A stretch of 64,000 bases of DNA from Sycon ciliatum (Eukaryota > Porifera > Calcarea > Leucosolenida > Sycettidae). Positions 52,189-63,417 of the stretch are shown piece by piece. Below the pieces are notes generated by a model, which saw only the letters and a list, made by a program, of their open reading frames with translations, did no database searches and had not been told where the DNA came from. Location of the stretch: assembly GCF_964019385.1 (NCBI RefSeq), contig NC_088654.1, positions 2,806,550-2,870,549 of the forward strand. Direction: 5' to 3'. The position numbers were made by a program, and so were the translations under genes. Numbering within the stretch: position 1 is the first letter of the stretch; the number at the start of each line of letters is the position of its first letter.

Positions 52189-52689
52189 TTGTTGTTGTTG
52201 TTGCTAAATCTTGTGTTCCCAGTGTCGTCGCTGGTGCTTGACCTCCAGTACTGTAATAATTCATTGAATAATTAGCCGTTGATCGTCTAGGTCTTTGAAA
52301 GTTGATTGTGTCACTTTCTTTGTTGAATTCCGTTCCCTCCAGCCTTCTTTCTCGTTGTTCACGTTCAGTGCTTGCCTCATCCATATATGCACGTGCCACC
52401 GACACCACAGACTCAGCCCCAGCACTGCCGATTATAGATGTAGGTGGCGGTTCTGGGGGAGGTAACGGCAAGGACGGCGATGAGGGCATTACCTAATCAC
52501 AGCGTCCACTTTGGTCTTGAGCTGAATATTGTTGTGGTGTGTTATCTTGTGTTGTTATGGTGCACTGTGTTGTGGTGACCATATGCCCATTACCCGACTC
52601 CACGGCTCTCGATACCTAGACGATCAATGATGGCCCTCGCCTTCTAGGATCCTGGCGTGGCTAAGCGGTACTGCTCTAGGAACCCTTCT

Positions 52690-52915
52690 AAAGGTGAGGC
52701 AATGTTGGCTTGATGGAGTTTTGTTCATCGCTTGTTCGTACTTGCTGTGGCGTGACTCGTTTGTAGACCCATACAAATTGTGATAATTCGGCCATTTTTG
52801 AGGGGTATGCAAGTTTCAAGGTTCCCTTCAGAAACTTTTTCAAGGACTTTCCACAATCGATTTGCACCCCAAAGGGAGCATACCTGCAAATTTCGAGCAA
52901 AATCGCAGAGATCCA
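52690..52915. repeat. Uninterrupted copy of dispersed repeat
   Basis: AAGGTGAGGCAATGTTGGC through CCTGCAAATTTCGAGCAAAATCG contains both halves that are separated at 1553-1667 and 3403-3510, and so provides the empty site for the truncated LINE insertion there. Confidence 0.82.
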
Positions 52916-52974
52916 CTTGCCCACATACTTTTGTATTCTCAAACATGCTCTCTTAAATACTTAGCAAATCTTAC

Positions 52975-53157
52975 CGCATCCACCATCAAGACCAGACACT
53001 GTGCCATTCTTCTCGCAAGTCGCCTGAGCCGAACCCAAACGCCAGTAGCTGGAATTACATGTTAAAGTGATGTTTGACTGTTCGGTATTGAAGACGCCAT
53101 TCGCGAAATTGGAATAGGCTCCGGCTTGTGTAATTGGTCGATCACATTGTACGGGTT
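52975..53157 (-). CDS. Sushi (CCP) domain exon, phase 1-1
   Basis: Acceptor GTCTTGTGTTGCCAG and donor TGCG|GTAAGA bound 183 bp (61 residues), phase 1-1. It encodes PVQCDRPITQAGAYSNFANG, ITLTCNSSYWRLGSAQATC and GTVSGLDGGC. Four Cys in sushi spacing are visible; the usual G-Y before the central region is replaced by S-Y. This is the most upstream exon of the set in gene orientation that I can see. Confidence 0.75.
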
Positions 53158-53639
53158 CTGGCAACACAAGACAGAGAAGGATTTGCTTATTCAGTACAAA
53201 CACTACAAGTAGAAACTACATTTTGCTGTGATCAGTTAAAAGCGACCTATCGCCTTTCCCGAAAAAGAACGAGAAAGTTGTAGCGAATCCTTGCTGATAT
53301 GAGTGTCTTGTGTACTCCCACAATGCAGCTCGACATCAGGTTGTTCTCTTTTTTTTAGGCCGCACAGGTTAACCAATTGTGCTTGGACGCATAGGCAAGT
53401 GCTGAGATGGAAGTTCTTGCAAATGATTCACAACTTCGAAACAAAGTCGCGTTTTTGATGAAATTATTTGTTGAGTGGGTAGTGAGGATAGCTTGTCGTT
53501 GCAGTAGTGACTGTACTTCTCAAGTAGTTAACAAGGTCAAGCATCTAGAAGAGTTTCAGCCTTCTGATGATTGATTTTCAGCGTAGTATTTTGAAATGAG
53601 ATCCTGATAATTCCTAACCACTAGCAATTCTTCCCCGAA

Positions 53640-53960
53640 AAGTCGGTACCATGTATTGAGCTTGGTTCGGTTTTGATCCTTGAAACAGTAGGCTGTGTCA
53701 GCCTTCCTTAAGACCATGGTGATAGGTATGAGGCAGATGACGAACAGCAGTGAGGATAAGGAATCACCCTAGAAAATCCCACGCTGAATGGCCGCCGATC
53801 CCAAGTTGTTGGTGCCGTTCAAAAGGTTAAGCTTCCACTGAGCCATGCTAACAGTCATAAGTCTGCGTACGGATTCGTGTATGCCAAACAGCTCCAACCA
53901 GCGCTCAATCCAATCGTGAGGAACCATGTCATACGCCTTCTTGTAGTCCCCTGACACCAC
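53640..53960 (-). pseudogene. LINE reverse transcriptase remnant
   Basis: SGDYKKAYDMVPHDWIERW, then IHESVRRLMTVSMAQWKLN: RT palm region of the same LINE family as 40,930-41,550, here without the YMDD segment. Short and truncated at both sides. Confidence 0.7.
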
Positions 53961-54764
53961 GAATGATCGTGTTGAAAATAGCTAATTTACAAGCGCTGGC
54001 AAAACAGCCAGCTACGTTCTCAATTGGCCAGAACTATACACCGGCAGATAGTAGAACACCTCTTCTAGCGCTTAGGACATGTCCTCCATCTTTTTAGGGT
54101 TTTCTTGAAATTTACTTCTCCCAACGACAAACCTGGAAGACATCGTCTTCAATCAAATCTTTGCACTCGGCCTTGCACAGGCTTGGATCAAATTTCGAAG
54201 GAAGGTGGGTTTCTTTAACGCTTTTGTCGATTCTGGAGCGGAACAGGGATCAATTTTTGAGTTACTCTTGGCTAGAGAAGGAGAAAAAAGAACTTCGAAA
54301 TAATAGTAGAGCAACTCCATCTCACTTCGAAATAAGCGCTCGAAGGACATAGTCACTGTACTGTAAACTGCTCTTCTGTACGAAGGCAGAGTTCGAATCA
54401 TCCAACGGGTGCACTTTTCGCACTTCGAATTATGCATTCAAATTTGACTTGAAGTGACTAGCAGAAGATCGGTACCACGAAAGAGTTCGAATTACACGGA
54501 ATGTTCGAATTATACCGTATTCGAGTTAGAGGGAGTCTACCTGTATTGTGCTCCCCAGTCACAAACATACAGAGAATGATTATTAAAATTAAAAGGTGAC
54601 AAAACACATTTAGGCACAAGTGGCAAACACTTTGCCACACCACACAACAAACATTATTTGAACAATTTCAGGGTAATAAAACCATCTTTCTGGACACACA
54701 AATTTGGGTTATAAATACGCGGACAAATAACTTCCAGATAGCACAGTAGCCTGGTTGTAAAACA
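53961..54764. other. No gene recognised
   Basis: Minus-strand frame 54,153-54,437 has no recognisable motif. Nothing else supported. Confidence 0.35.
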
Positions 54765-54769
54765 AAATT

Positions 54770-56850
54770 TAATTCCCGTAGCTATGCAGAAGACGTTACT
54801 TCAGTAACGTCTGGCGCTAGCCAGGGTCCACACAGCTTTAATTTGGTGTTTGTTTGTTTGTTTGTTTGTTTGTTTGTTTGTTTGTGTCACGCCTGGCGCT
54901 ATCCCGTATCTGTCCCGTACCGTATCGCACAGCTGGCCATTTGCTGGCTCCCGTATCTGTCCCGTACCGTACCATACCATCAAACACAGCTGGCTACAAA
55001 CAGCTGGCCACAATATTATGTACATGTATACGACTCCCTGTGTGTTGCATATGTGCTTGAAGGGGACGGTTGCACTTTTTGTAGCTCCGTTTTATCTGAG
55101 TTTTCAGTCGTTCCTCTTACTAGTCTTGCCAAGGGGGTGGCTCTGGGTCCACCAGAGTTGCCCCTGGCGTATTTCTGAATTTGCTGGGGCGAGGGTTCCG
55201 CGACGCGGTCGCCAAGGCAGTGTCTTTTCAGTCACGACCGTTGTCGTCCTCGTCTCTCCATTCGCGGTGGTGTAGCTGACCCCCGAATGGTTTCAAATTG
55301 CGAAGCTCGGAGGAGTACAGTGGTGGCAGAGGCATGAGCTGTGAGTGGAGACGGTTGCTGGAGATGGATGGTGATGCAGGGAGAAGAGTTACGCTGCCTG
55401 ACGCCGCGTGGGAAATTGTTTGAACCTGCAATTTCAGTTCGAGCGCGGTGGACTTCTAGACGATGTGTCCTCATGGCTGTTTTTCAATGCTTGGCCTGTC
55501 GCTGATATCCCTGCGTGGGATGTTCTTCCAGTGGAGTCCAGGTGGGACTTCGGGTGCCCACACTCCATCACCTGGTTGATTGTTTCGGAACTGCAAAAAT
55601 AATTATTGTTTCCTATTTTGTGCGCATCTCTTGTCATCTCTCTTTTCTATACGTCGCACACCAGATGTACTACTATCGCCGTCTTTCTCTTGCTTTCTCT
55701 CCCTGCTTGCTGTTTTTTTTCTGTTTCTGTTGCCACTGTCCCTCATCATACCCATGCTTGGGTGGTGGGCGGCGTGACCCGTTAGGGTAGCTGCCAATAC
55801 AGTACGACTCCCTGATGTATAGAGATACTTTCTGGAAAGAAATAGGGAGACGAGGAGGAAATAAAATTAGAATGGATGTTAGTTGCCGAATAGGTGATAG
55901 GATGTGTCAGCAAAAACATACTTTGGAAGAGAGATCCCGTCGTCTCCAAAATAGGCGTGAACGGGCGAGTCAGCGCCGGTCACAGGAAACGTCGGCAGAG
56001 TGATCCCGTCGACTCCAGAACGCGCGTGCTCGGCAGAGTCAGCGCCTTCCCAGGAAACATTTCCATCCGTTCCCACAACATGCACGATGAGCTAAGTAAC
56101 AAAGCATAGCGTAGGGCCCTGAGCTTCCAAGCTCTCTCGTGTAAGTGCGCAGTGACAAAACGAGAGAGCTTGGAAGCTCAGGGCCCTACGCTATGCTTTT
56201 TTGCCTTGATGACCTAGACAAAAAAAGGATAGGGATGTTATAAATTCTTTAAAAAAATCCTTTTTTTAAGACATAACCTGGGATTCGAACCCGCACTATC
56301 GCGCGCCCTGCATGCATTCCCCGATACACTTCGCATTCATACCCATTCTTCTAAGTTTTTTCACATTGTGATCTTGCATTTGAAAGCCCTATTTGAATAT
56401 GCATTGTGGCCAGCCGTCTTTGATGGCACGGTACGGTAGGGAATAGGTACGGGACAGGTACGATCGAGGGTAATACGACACCGTCTCCCGTACCGTACCG
56501 TACCATCAAACACAGCTGCCCGCAATATTCAAATAGGGCTTTCAAACGCAAGATAATAACGTGAAGCAACTTGGAAGAATGGGTATGAATGCGAAGTGTA
56601 TGGGGGAATGCATGTAGGGCGATAGTGTGGGTTCGAATCCCAGGATATGCCTGAAAAAAAAAGTAGGAGGATTGAAAAATTTATAACATCCTATGCTTTT
56701 TTGCCGTCAGATACGGATAGCGCCAGGCGTGACACAAACAAACAAACAAACACACAAACACCAAATTAAAGCTGTGTGGACCCTGGCTAGCGCCAGACGT
56801 TACTAAAGTAACGTCTTCTGCATAGCTACGAGAATAAAAATTTAATATTG
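54770..56850. mobile_element. Large foldback element with TTTG-repeat arms
   Basis: The left end (CCGTAGCTATGCAGAAGACGTTAC, TTCAGTAACGTCTGGCGC, GCTTTAATTTGGTG then (TTTG)n at 54,846-54,886) is mirrored at about 56,735-56,835 with (AAAC)n. Arms also share GGTACGGTACGGGACAG units. The centre has an inverted pair AGCATAGCGTAGGGCCCTGAGC / complement at about 56,105-56,198. Two tRNA-like box B sites lie inside (about 56,280 minus, 56,630 plus). Frames at 54,850-55,275 and 55,408-55,602 are unrecognised. A partial relative lies at 43,350-44,045. Confidence 0.65.
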
Positions 56851-57039
56851 ATACGGGTCCAGTAGAATCTGCCTGCCAAATCCTTTTCCTCTGGTTATTT
56901 TTTGGCCTTCAGACCTGATGCCTTCCTCTGAAAACATAAATGGAGTTGGAACAAATCCATGTGCATGTCTTTTCACTCAAGTGACCACTCAAGAAGTCAG
57001 GAATTTAATAAATCATTCATCAATCAATAAATCAACTCG

Positions 57040-57110
57040 TCATTGACCTGGCCACTACGGCGGACCGTTAGAGTCGCAGAACCAATTTGGCCATGGGGTG
57101 AGTCTGGGTA
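57040..57110 (+). pseudogene. LINE RT fragment
   Basis: ATTGACCTGGCCACTACGGC through GGGTGAGTC is the inverse of 41,480-41,555, the RRTNxAMG region of the LINE remnant there. It directly precedes a short stretch of the duplicated sequence that hosts the ISL2EU element. Confidence 0.6.
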
Positions 57111-57140
57111 CTTGTTTTACAATTTTACATTGAGTGAAAT

Positions 57141-57159
57141 AGATGACTTGCACAAAGAT
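57141..57159 (+). repeat. ISL2EU left terminal inverted repeat
   Basis: AGATGACTTGCACAAAGAT, exactly inverse to 63,780-63,798. Preceded by the AT target duplication. Confidence 0.9.
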
Positions 57160-57319
57160 TGTCTGGGTTCGAGACAGGGCAAGTGGTCCGCGAGGTCGAC
57201 CTTCTCAGCTCTGACCTTTGAGACTTTCGCCTTTTTCTATTATTTAGTTTTGCTTGACGAACCGTGATACAGTTTACTTAGTCTTTTCGGCAAGCGTTGC
57301 GTTGTTTGGTTGTATCACC

Positions 57320-58776
57320 ATGCCAAAGCATGACCACTGTTGCGTTCCTGAGTGCACCAGTCGACGAGAGAAGGAACCGAGCCTCTCGTTCCATACGTTC
57401 CCTTCCGAACCCGAACGGAGAAAGAAATGGATTCATGCTATACGTCGAGAAGAAAAGGACGGAGTTTTTACTATCACAGGAAATACTGTAGTCTGCAATA
57501 AGCACTTCGTAAACCTTGACTACTTTCCCGCAGTAGAAGCAGAGTCCAGCGCAAAGCGAGTTTGTCGACGCCTGAGAAAGGACTCTGTTCCGTCTAAGTT
57601 TAGTTTTAGTGCTGCACCAGCTCCAGAGCGACCCTCTCACGAGGAGAGACTACGCATGGGCCAGAAACGCTCCGAGCAGTTGAAGTCCAAGCCAATGAAA
57701 AGGAAGAGGGGAGAGACCGAGCGTGAGAGGCAGCTGACCTTAGAGGTATCCGAGTTGAAGAAGAAAACAAGCGTGCTGTAGAAGCGCTGCGAAGTCCTCA
57801 GAGCTGATGTCGTACTGCTGAAGTCTCAGTTGTTCCGATATAACAACATCAAGGACAACCCTGAGCAGTTGAAATACCTCACTGGACTTTGCCCAGAGAC
57901 TTGGCATTGTTTGTGGACATTTCTGAAGCCCTCTGAGTCCAATATAATGAGTGAGAAAGCATCACAGACCTTGGCGCAAGGTCGCAAAATAGCACCAGGG
58001 AGTGGCCGGAAGTCACAGATATCTCTTGATGACCAGCTGCTAGTGACGATGATGCGGCTCGGACTGGGTCGCATGGAAAATGAACTTGCGTACCTGTTTG
58101 GTTGCAACGAGGCTACTGTATCCCGTATATTGAAGAAATGGCTGAACTACATGTATCTCCGTCTGGGCATGATCCCCCTGTGGCCATCATGGGAGGATGT
58201 GGAAACGTCAATGCCAGAGTGCTTCCGATGCACATATCCGAGCACATTCATCATTTTGGACGCAACAGAGCTGCGCTGTGAGGTACCATCTGCATTGGAT
58301 CTACAGTCAAGCAACTACTCCACTTACAAGTCCATAAAACAGTAAAAGGACTTGTTGGAGTATCACCAAACGGTGCGTTCACTTTCATCAGCCAGCTTTA
58401 TACTGGCTCCATCAGCGATCGCCAGCTCATCATTGAGTCCGGCATATTGTCGTATCTGGACTCCGTACCACCCGGTAGAAACATCATGGCAGATCGCGGG
58501 TTCAACATTCAAGATTTACTCGTAAAGCAGCAGCTCATACTCAACATTCCACCGTTCAAAGGGTCGCGGACAGCCATGACAAAAGAAGAGGTAGTGAAAA
58601 CGCAGAAAATTGCGACTGTACGCATCCACATTGAGCGCTGCATTGGTCGAGTGAAGCGCCTCTTCAGGATATTCGACAGGGTGCTACCGCTAACTCTCTA
58701 TGGCTCCATCAATCAGATTTGGACGGTATGCTGCCTGCTAACCAACTTCACCAATCAGATAGTCCCCCAAGAGTAA
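57320..58776 (+). pseudogene. THAP-DDE transposase (one stop, one frameshift)
   Basis: The likely start is the ATG at 57,320 (MPKHDHCCVPECTSRREK), opening a THAP zinc finger (C-x-x-x-x-C, SFHTFPSEPERRKKWIHAIR, then VCNKHF). A basic linker and coiled coil end at a TAG (57,779-57,781). The same frame continues with FRYNNIKDNPEQLKYLTGLC and a helix-turn-helix (GRMENELAYLFGCNEATVSR). A one-base loss near 58,332-58,335 shifts the frame. DDE residues: D in IILDATE (58,259-58,261), D in MADRGF (58,492-58,494), E in IHIERCIGRVK (58,633-58,635). The inverted partial copy at 58,925-59,575 has GAG where this has TAG, indicating a recent nonsense change. Confidence 0.85.
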
Positions 58777-58924
58777 TTTCTGTCGTGTCCAAAATGAAGA
58801 ATGTGCCGGATATGTGCATCGGAAGCACTCAACCCGGACGGAGATACGTATAGTTTATTATTCAATATACGGAATACACGGTGGCCTCGTTGCAACCACA
58901 CAAGTACGCAAATTCATTTCCCAT

Positions 58925-59575
58925 GTGACTCAGTCAGAGCCACACCATTGTCATTAGCAGCTGGTCATCAAGATATATATATCTATGACTTCCGGCCACT
59001 CCTTGGTGCTAAATATGTGACCTTGCGCAAAGGTCTGTGATGCTTTCTCACTCAATATATTGGACTCCAAGTCTCTGGGCAAAGTCCAGTGAGGTATTTC
59101 AACTGCTCAGGGTTGTCCTTGATGTTGTTATATCGGAACAACTGAGACTTCAGCAGTACGACATCAGCTCTGAGGACTTCGCAGCGCTTCTCCAGCACGC
59201 TTGTTTTCTTCTTCAACTCGGATACCTCTAACTACTGAAGGCCAGCTACTTCTCACGCTCGGTCTCTCCTCTCTTCCTTTTCCGTGGATTTGACTTCAAC
59301 TACTCACCATGTTTCCACCCGATCCGTAGCCTCTCTTCAGGATCGGTTTGCTCTGCCAGGAGCTGGTGCAGCACTAAAACTAAACGTTCTCAGGCGTCGA
59401 AAGTATCACTTTGCACTGGATTCTGCTTCCACTGTGGGAATGTGCAGACTACAGTATTTCCAGAGATACAAGATTTCCCTCATTTTCATCTCCATGTACG
59501 GCATGAATCTATTTCTTTCTCAGTTCGGGTTGGGAGGGAACGTATGGAACGAGTAGCTCCGGTTCCCTCTCTTAT
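58925..59575 (-). pseudogene. Inverted partial copy of the transposase gene
   Basis: Read on the minus strand, it matches about 57,375-58,075 of the transposase gene with deletions (for example, about 34 bp after GCCCAGAGACTTGG) and scattered changes. The stretch from GAGGTATCCGAGTTGAAG through CAGAGACTTGG is nearly identical, including a GAG where the forward gene has a stop. Transcripts crossing both would fold into a long hairpin. Confidence 0.85.
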
Positions 59576-60063
59576 TGTTTGGTGCTTTGTGAACCATTAA
59601 TATACATTTCTTGCATTGATCAATCTTTTCATAGATCTGCAAGACATGCATTGCGCTTCTCTTTCCAAATGTATGTTGTTTTTCAGTTCTGTTATGTGAG
59701 TTGTGTTTCCAACATTTATCAACTTTGCCACACGCAGATCACTCACCACGGACAACAGAAGTCAAGTCACATCAAGGTACCCGTGATTTTTGGTCATAGA
59801 ACTCATTTCACGAGCAATGGTTTGACATTTCTTATCCCATGTTTGTAATAAAATATTGCACAAGGTCGATGATATGAATGATAAAATTTATAGGATTCCA
59901 GCTGTTAGTAAAGAGAAGCTTGCGCAGGAGCCTGTGTCATGTACAAGTACATGTAGTCACAATGCCAGCATGCGGCATGGAACACAACAAGGTAACATTC
60001 CACCAAGCAAAATTTCCGTGTGTGCGTGGTGTCCGAGTTGGGTTGGGGAAATGTTTTACATAA
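59576..60063. other. Region between convergent ISL2EU genes
   Basis: No gene recognised. AATAAAA near 59,849 could serve as a polyadenylation signal for a plus-strand transcript. Confidence 0.4.
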
Positions 60064-60357
60064 TGGCGGGATCAGTGGACTTTCAAGAATGAAACTTGAC
60101 CGACGAGACATGTCGGGTTGGATCGTCAAACAGGATTTTGGGACAATGAAAGGAGTAAAAGAACTGAAGCCTGATTATGATAATCAACAGCTGCATCTAA
60201 TGGCACATCAGCGAGTAAAGCACGGCTATCTCCGTGACTATGGCTATCAAACAGAACAAAGCGATTACAAGCTGCAAAGCAGAGGATCAAAAAGGAGAAT
60301 GGTGCAGTCACAAAAACACCATCATAAAATGCTGGATTGATCAGCCTGAGTGGAAAC
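60064..60357 (-). repeat. Tandem duplicate of protease-exon 3' end
   Basis: Matches 60,402-60,683 in direct orientation. The minus frame carries CFAACNRFVLFDSHSHGDSR and LLADVPLDAAVDY, a second copy of the DSH-containing segment, lying downstream of the stop of the main gene. Confidence 0.82.
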
Positions 60358-60407
60358 AGAGACATCCTCTGTCAGTGGAGTAGGGACATATTTTTCATCT
60401 GGCAGGA

Positions 60408-62036
60408 TCAGCGGACTTTCAAGAATGAAACTTGCCCAACAGGAGATGTAGGGTTGGTATCATTAAACCGGATTTCCGGATAATGAAAGGAGAAAAAGAA
60501 CTGAAGATAATCAACAGCTGCATCTAATGGCACATCAGCGAGTAAAGCACCGCTATCTCCGTGACTATGGCTATCAAACAGAACAAAACGCTTACAAGCT
60601 GCAAAGCAGAGGATCGAAAAGGAGAATGGTGTAGTCACAAAAACCCCACCATAAATACCAGAGGGATCAGCCTGAGCGAAAACAGACATATTCTCTATCA
60701 GCCCTGCAAAAGATTCTGCATTCGGCCTGACAAACACCTCCCGGGACACTTCCAAGTTCAAAGCCTCAATCTAGACAACCTCATCAGTGCTCAGCAACCT
60801 GTTTGTGTTCAGTGAGTCATACGCTGTATTGCCCTGCCGCATGGCTCTGCACATCGCATCTTTGCCAAGGTCGACTCCGCCTGTGAGCAAGACCTGCTTG
60901 ACGAAAAGACAAGCAATGATCGTGCATGCATTGCTTCCATTTCGACCGTCGATGGTGTACTGCGAAAGGTCACTGGTCAGGCACAGCTCATGGTCATGAA
61001 AAGGATTTTCATCCTTGGAAGCGGAACGGGCACTGGCTACGTCTGAGGTGGAGGACATTGAGGCTTTGAGCTCGGAAGATAGCTCTGGGGTAGCATTTGG
61101 GGGCACAGATCGCTCGCGCAAATCAAGATACGGAACTGCGCGTGTTACGTAAAATGCTACTGCTGGACGCAGGATTGACTCATGCCAAAAAGAAGGCTCA
61201 AACAGCACGCGCTCTAGATGGACACTCTCACCTAGCCACACCACAAAATCACACCACTGGAGATTGCACACACCAAGCTGAGCCTGAACCTGGAAATAAT
61301 ATGCATGACTCGTGTCCAGGGAAGGACAGCCCTTTGACAAGGTGAGACAAAAGCCTGCCTCACCTGCTGCATCCTCCACCGACTTGCCGTGCTTAGAATG
61401 CGGACACTTGACTTCCAGCAGGCTGTAGACGGGATGAGCGGACGGATCTCGCAACATGCCATCGGGCGATGCCCCGATGTAGCGGAATTCTTGGTGTAGA
61501 CAGAGACCACAATGCCTCACATCCACTGGGCATCCCTGCCTCTTCTTTAATGCAACGTAGCATTGCACAGCGTTATCCTCATTTTTTTCTCCCATGCTGT
61601 ACGGCAGCAACTTGGGCCAAGGAATGACCATCGAAGATCGTGCGGAGTAGCGACTGGTGGCCAGTTCTGCATCTCACAATCCGCTTCATGCTTGATGCTG
61701 TGACTGTGCATCGGTGCAAATCTTGCCATTCAGCTGATGATGCCTGCCCACGTGTCCTTGCTTCAATGGCATGCGCCTCACGGATTGCTATTGGCCATGA
61801 GTGGTCTGCTGTGCCTTCATGGTATGCGGGCCATGGAAGACAGGGGAAATGCTGAGTGGAGCTTGTCTGAAGCCTCTTTGTTGGTGGATCCGCCGGTAGC
61901 TGTGGCTGCTGGTGCCACAAGGTAGATGCAACTGGGACCAGGCCGTACTTCGACTGTGTTGTTGGGAAGTTTGTGCGCAGCAAAGGCTTCCATGCACTGC
62001 GTGATGATGCTGCTTCGCGTAAATCTCGCACGTCAT
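60408..62036 (-). pseudogene. YqaJ nuclease-cysteine protease exon 3
   Basis: The acceptor GCGCTATAG|ATGACG joins in phase 1 to exon 2. VTASSMKRIVRC and LLRTIFDGHSLAQ lead to the YqaJ/lambda-exonuclease-like PD-(D/E)XK fold: RYIGASPDGMLRD (about 61,457-61,490), SLLEVKCPHSKHG (about 61,385-61,425), AYYFQVQAQLG (about 61,265-61,300). The tail has TIDGRNGSNACTIIA (Cys, about 60,925) and FVLFDSHSHGDSG (about 60,560-60,590), a Cys plus D-x-H pair as in OTU/C76-like cysteine proteases (inference). Lesions: an extra A in a 7-A run near 61,585-61,591 shifts the frame, and a TAG at 60,771-60,773 cuts off the D-x-H segment. Confidence 0.8.
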
Positions 62037-62590
62037 CTATAGCGCATTAAACAAGTGAAGAAAGAGGGGCAGCAGAGGCTCTCAGTGGTCGGAGAAAGTT
62101 ATGATGATTGATGATGAGAGTAATTTACAGCTGAAGTCTGGGAGCACATACACCAGTGAGTAGAAGGATTTTTGGCAGTGACAACATAAGATCATAGTAC
62201 CCACCATGAAGCGACTCTCAACCCGAATTTGCAAGTCTTACACAATCCTTGGTTTACAATACAACATGCAGCCATGAGCGAGGTCATAACGTGATGATAC
62301 CAAGCACACCCAGACTAGAATGCCAGGCGCAAGCATGCAATGACTGTCCCTTCCCCAAATGTGATTTGAACAGTAGCCTGGGAGCAAAAGAAGAATTATT
62401 AATGTTCAGTTTCCCCCTGTCATCTCCAAAGACACTGCGACACTATGATCTGAATGCACCCAGTGATAAACTTCTCATTATCATACAGCACTTTTGTTGT
62501 TAATATGGTGCCAGGTTTATCGACAGCTCACTTGTCGTACAAATAAAAAGGAAAATTATGATTACTATGTCCCTCTCTGTGTTAACTCAC

Positions 62591-63315
62591 CAGTAGATAT
62601 ATGCCGCATCTCAGGCCCACGAGCATCGTATAGGCTGCAGCGAACCGGGCGGCCTTTGCGGGATTCGGCTGCACGCGGTTTCTCTACGACAACATCCATG
62701 ACCGGGCGAGACTCTATGGTTCGCTTGCGAGGACCCCAGCTCTGTGGTAGGGATGTCCTGCTCACAGCCTCGGACTCTGCTGTCGCTTGTGTGCTGTTTC
62801 GGTAAGTCTGAAGGACTAGCAGAACGGCGAGCACATGCGAACACAGTCCGTCGCAACCTCCTGCCACACACTCGCACCGCGCATATCCAACAGATGTCAT
62901 TTTCTCGTCATGTTTTTTTACTATTATCTTCTGGTTGTACCGAGTTGACTTCTTCTGTGTAGCCCAGCATTTACTCATCACATAGCACTCAGTGTCTGGC
63001 GGAGTACTCCAGCATACGGCAACATTATGTACATAGCCACCGAAAAACAGTGCTTCTGCCCTGTCTAGGGGTCTTCTAACCAGCACAACATCAGGTTGCT
63101 CCGACATTTCGCTGGTCGGACAACGGGCCGCTTTTCCGGACTCCATGAGGTGGCCAAATATCGTAGATGATGTCACAACAGGGAAGGATGACGGTTCGAT
63201 TGACCATGCCGCGCTTTCCGAAGGAAAGCGAACAGCCTCGTCACCCTTCCCTGCGTGTTCCGTTGTCGAAGGCTTACTGGGAGCGGCATCTTTGTTGTCC
63301 TTGTAGAAAAGAGCA
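62591..63315 (-). CDS. SWIM-domain exon 2 of ISL2EU nuclease gene
   Basis: 725 bp from acceptor TTCTCTTTCTCAG to donor ACTG|GTGAGT. Entering in phase 2, it reads ALFYKDNKDAAPSKPSTTEH, then SSTIFGHLMESGKAARC, FFGGYVHNVAVCWS and IIVKKHDEKMTSVGYARCEC. VAGGCDGLCSHVLAVL follows: the C-x-C-x8-C-x-H of a SWIM zinc finger, a DNA- or protein-binding module also found in Mutator-type transposases. The frame stays open throughout. Exon lengths (152, 725 and about 1629 nt) sum correctly to one reading frame once the extra A in exon 3 is discounted, giving about 834 residues. Confidence 0.78.
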
Positions 63316-63417
63316 CTGAGAAAGAGAATACCACACAGAAAAAGAAGCCAAACACCGATATTTAGTATTTTTTACTCGAGCGATTCTTGTTTCAACTATA
63401 GTTTACTTTGCACTTAC

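Noticed and set aside
54850..55275. Hydrophobic plus-strand frame as a membrane protein
   Set aside because: It starts in the TTTG microsatellite and has no homologue I recognise; it sits inside a foldback element.
28375..56660. Functional tRNA genes suggested by box B (GGTTCGAATCC) at several places
   Set aside because: Acceptor and anticodon stems do not pair, and copies share flanking bodies; they fit tRNA-derived SINEs.
57320..58776. PIF/Harbinger or P-element assignment for the THAP-DDE gene
   Set aside because: The AT duplication, 19-bp AGATGACTTG ends and the YqaJ partner gene fit ISL2EU; Harbinger would give TWA and a Myb partner, P elements 8 bp.
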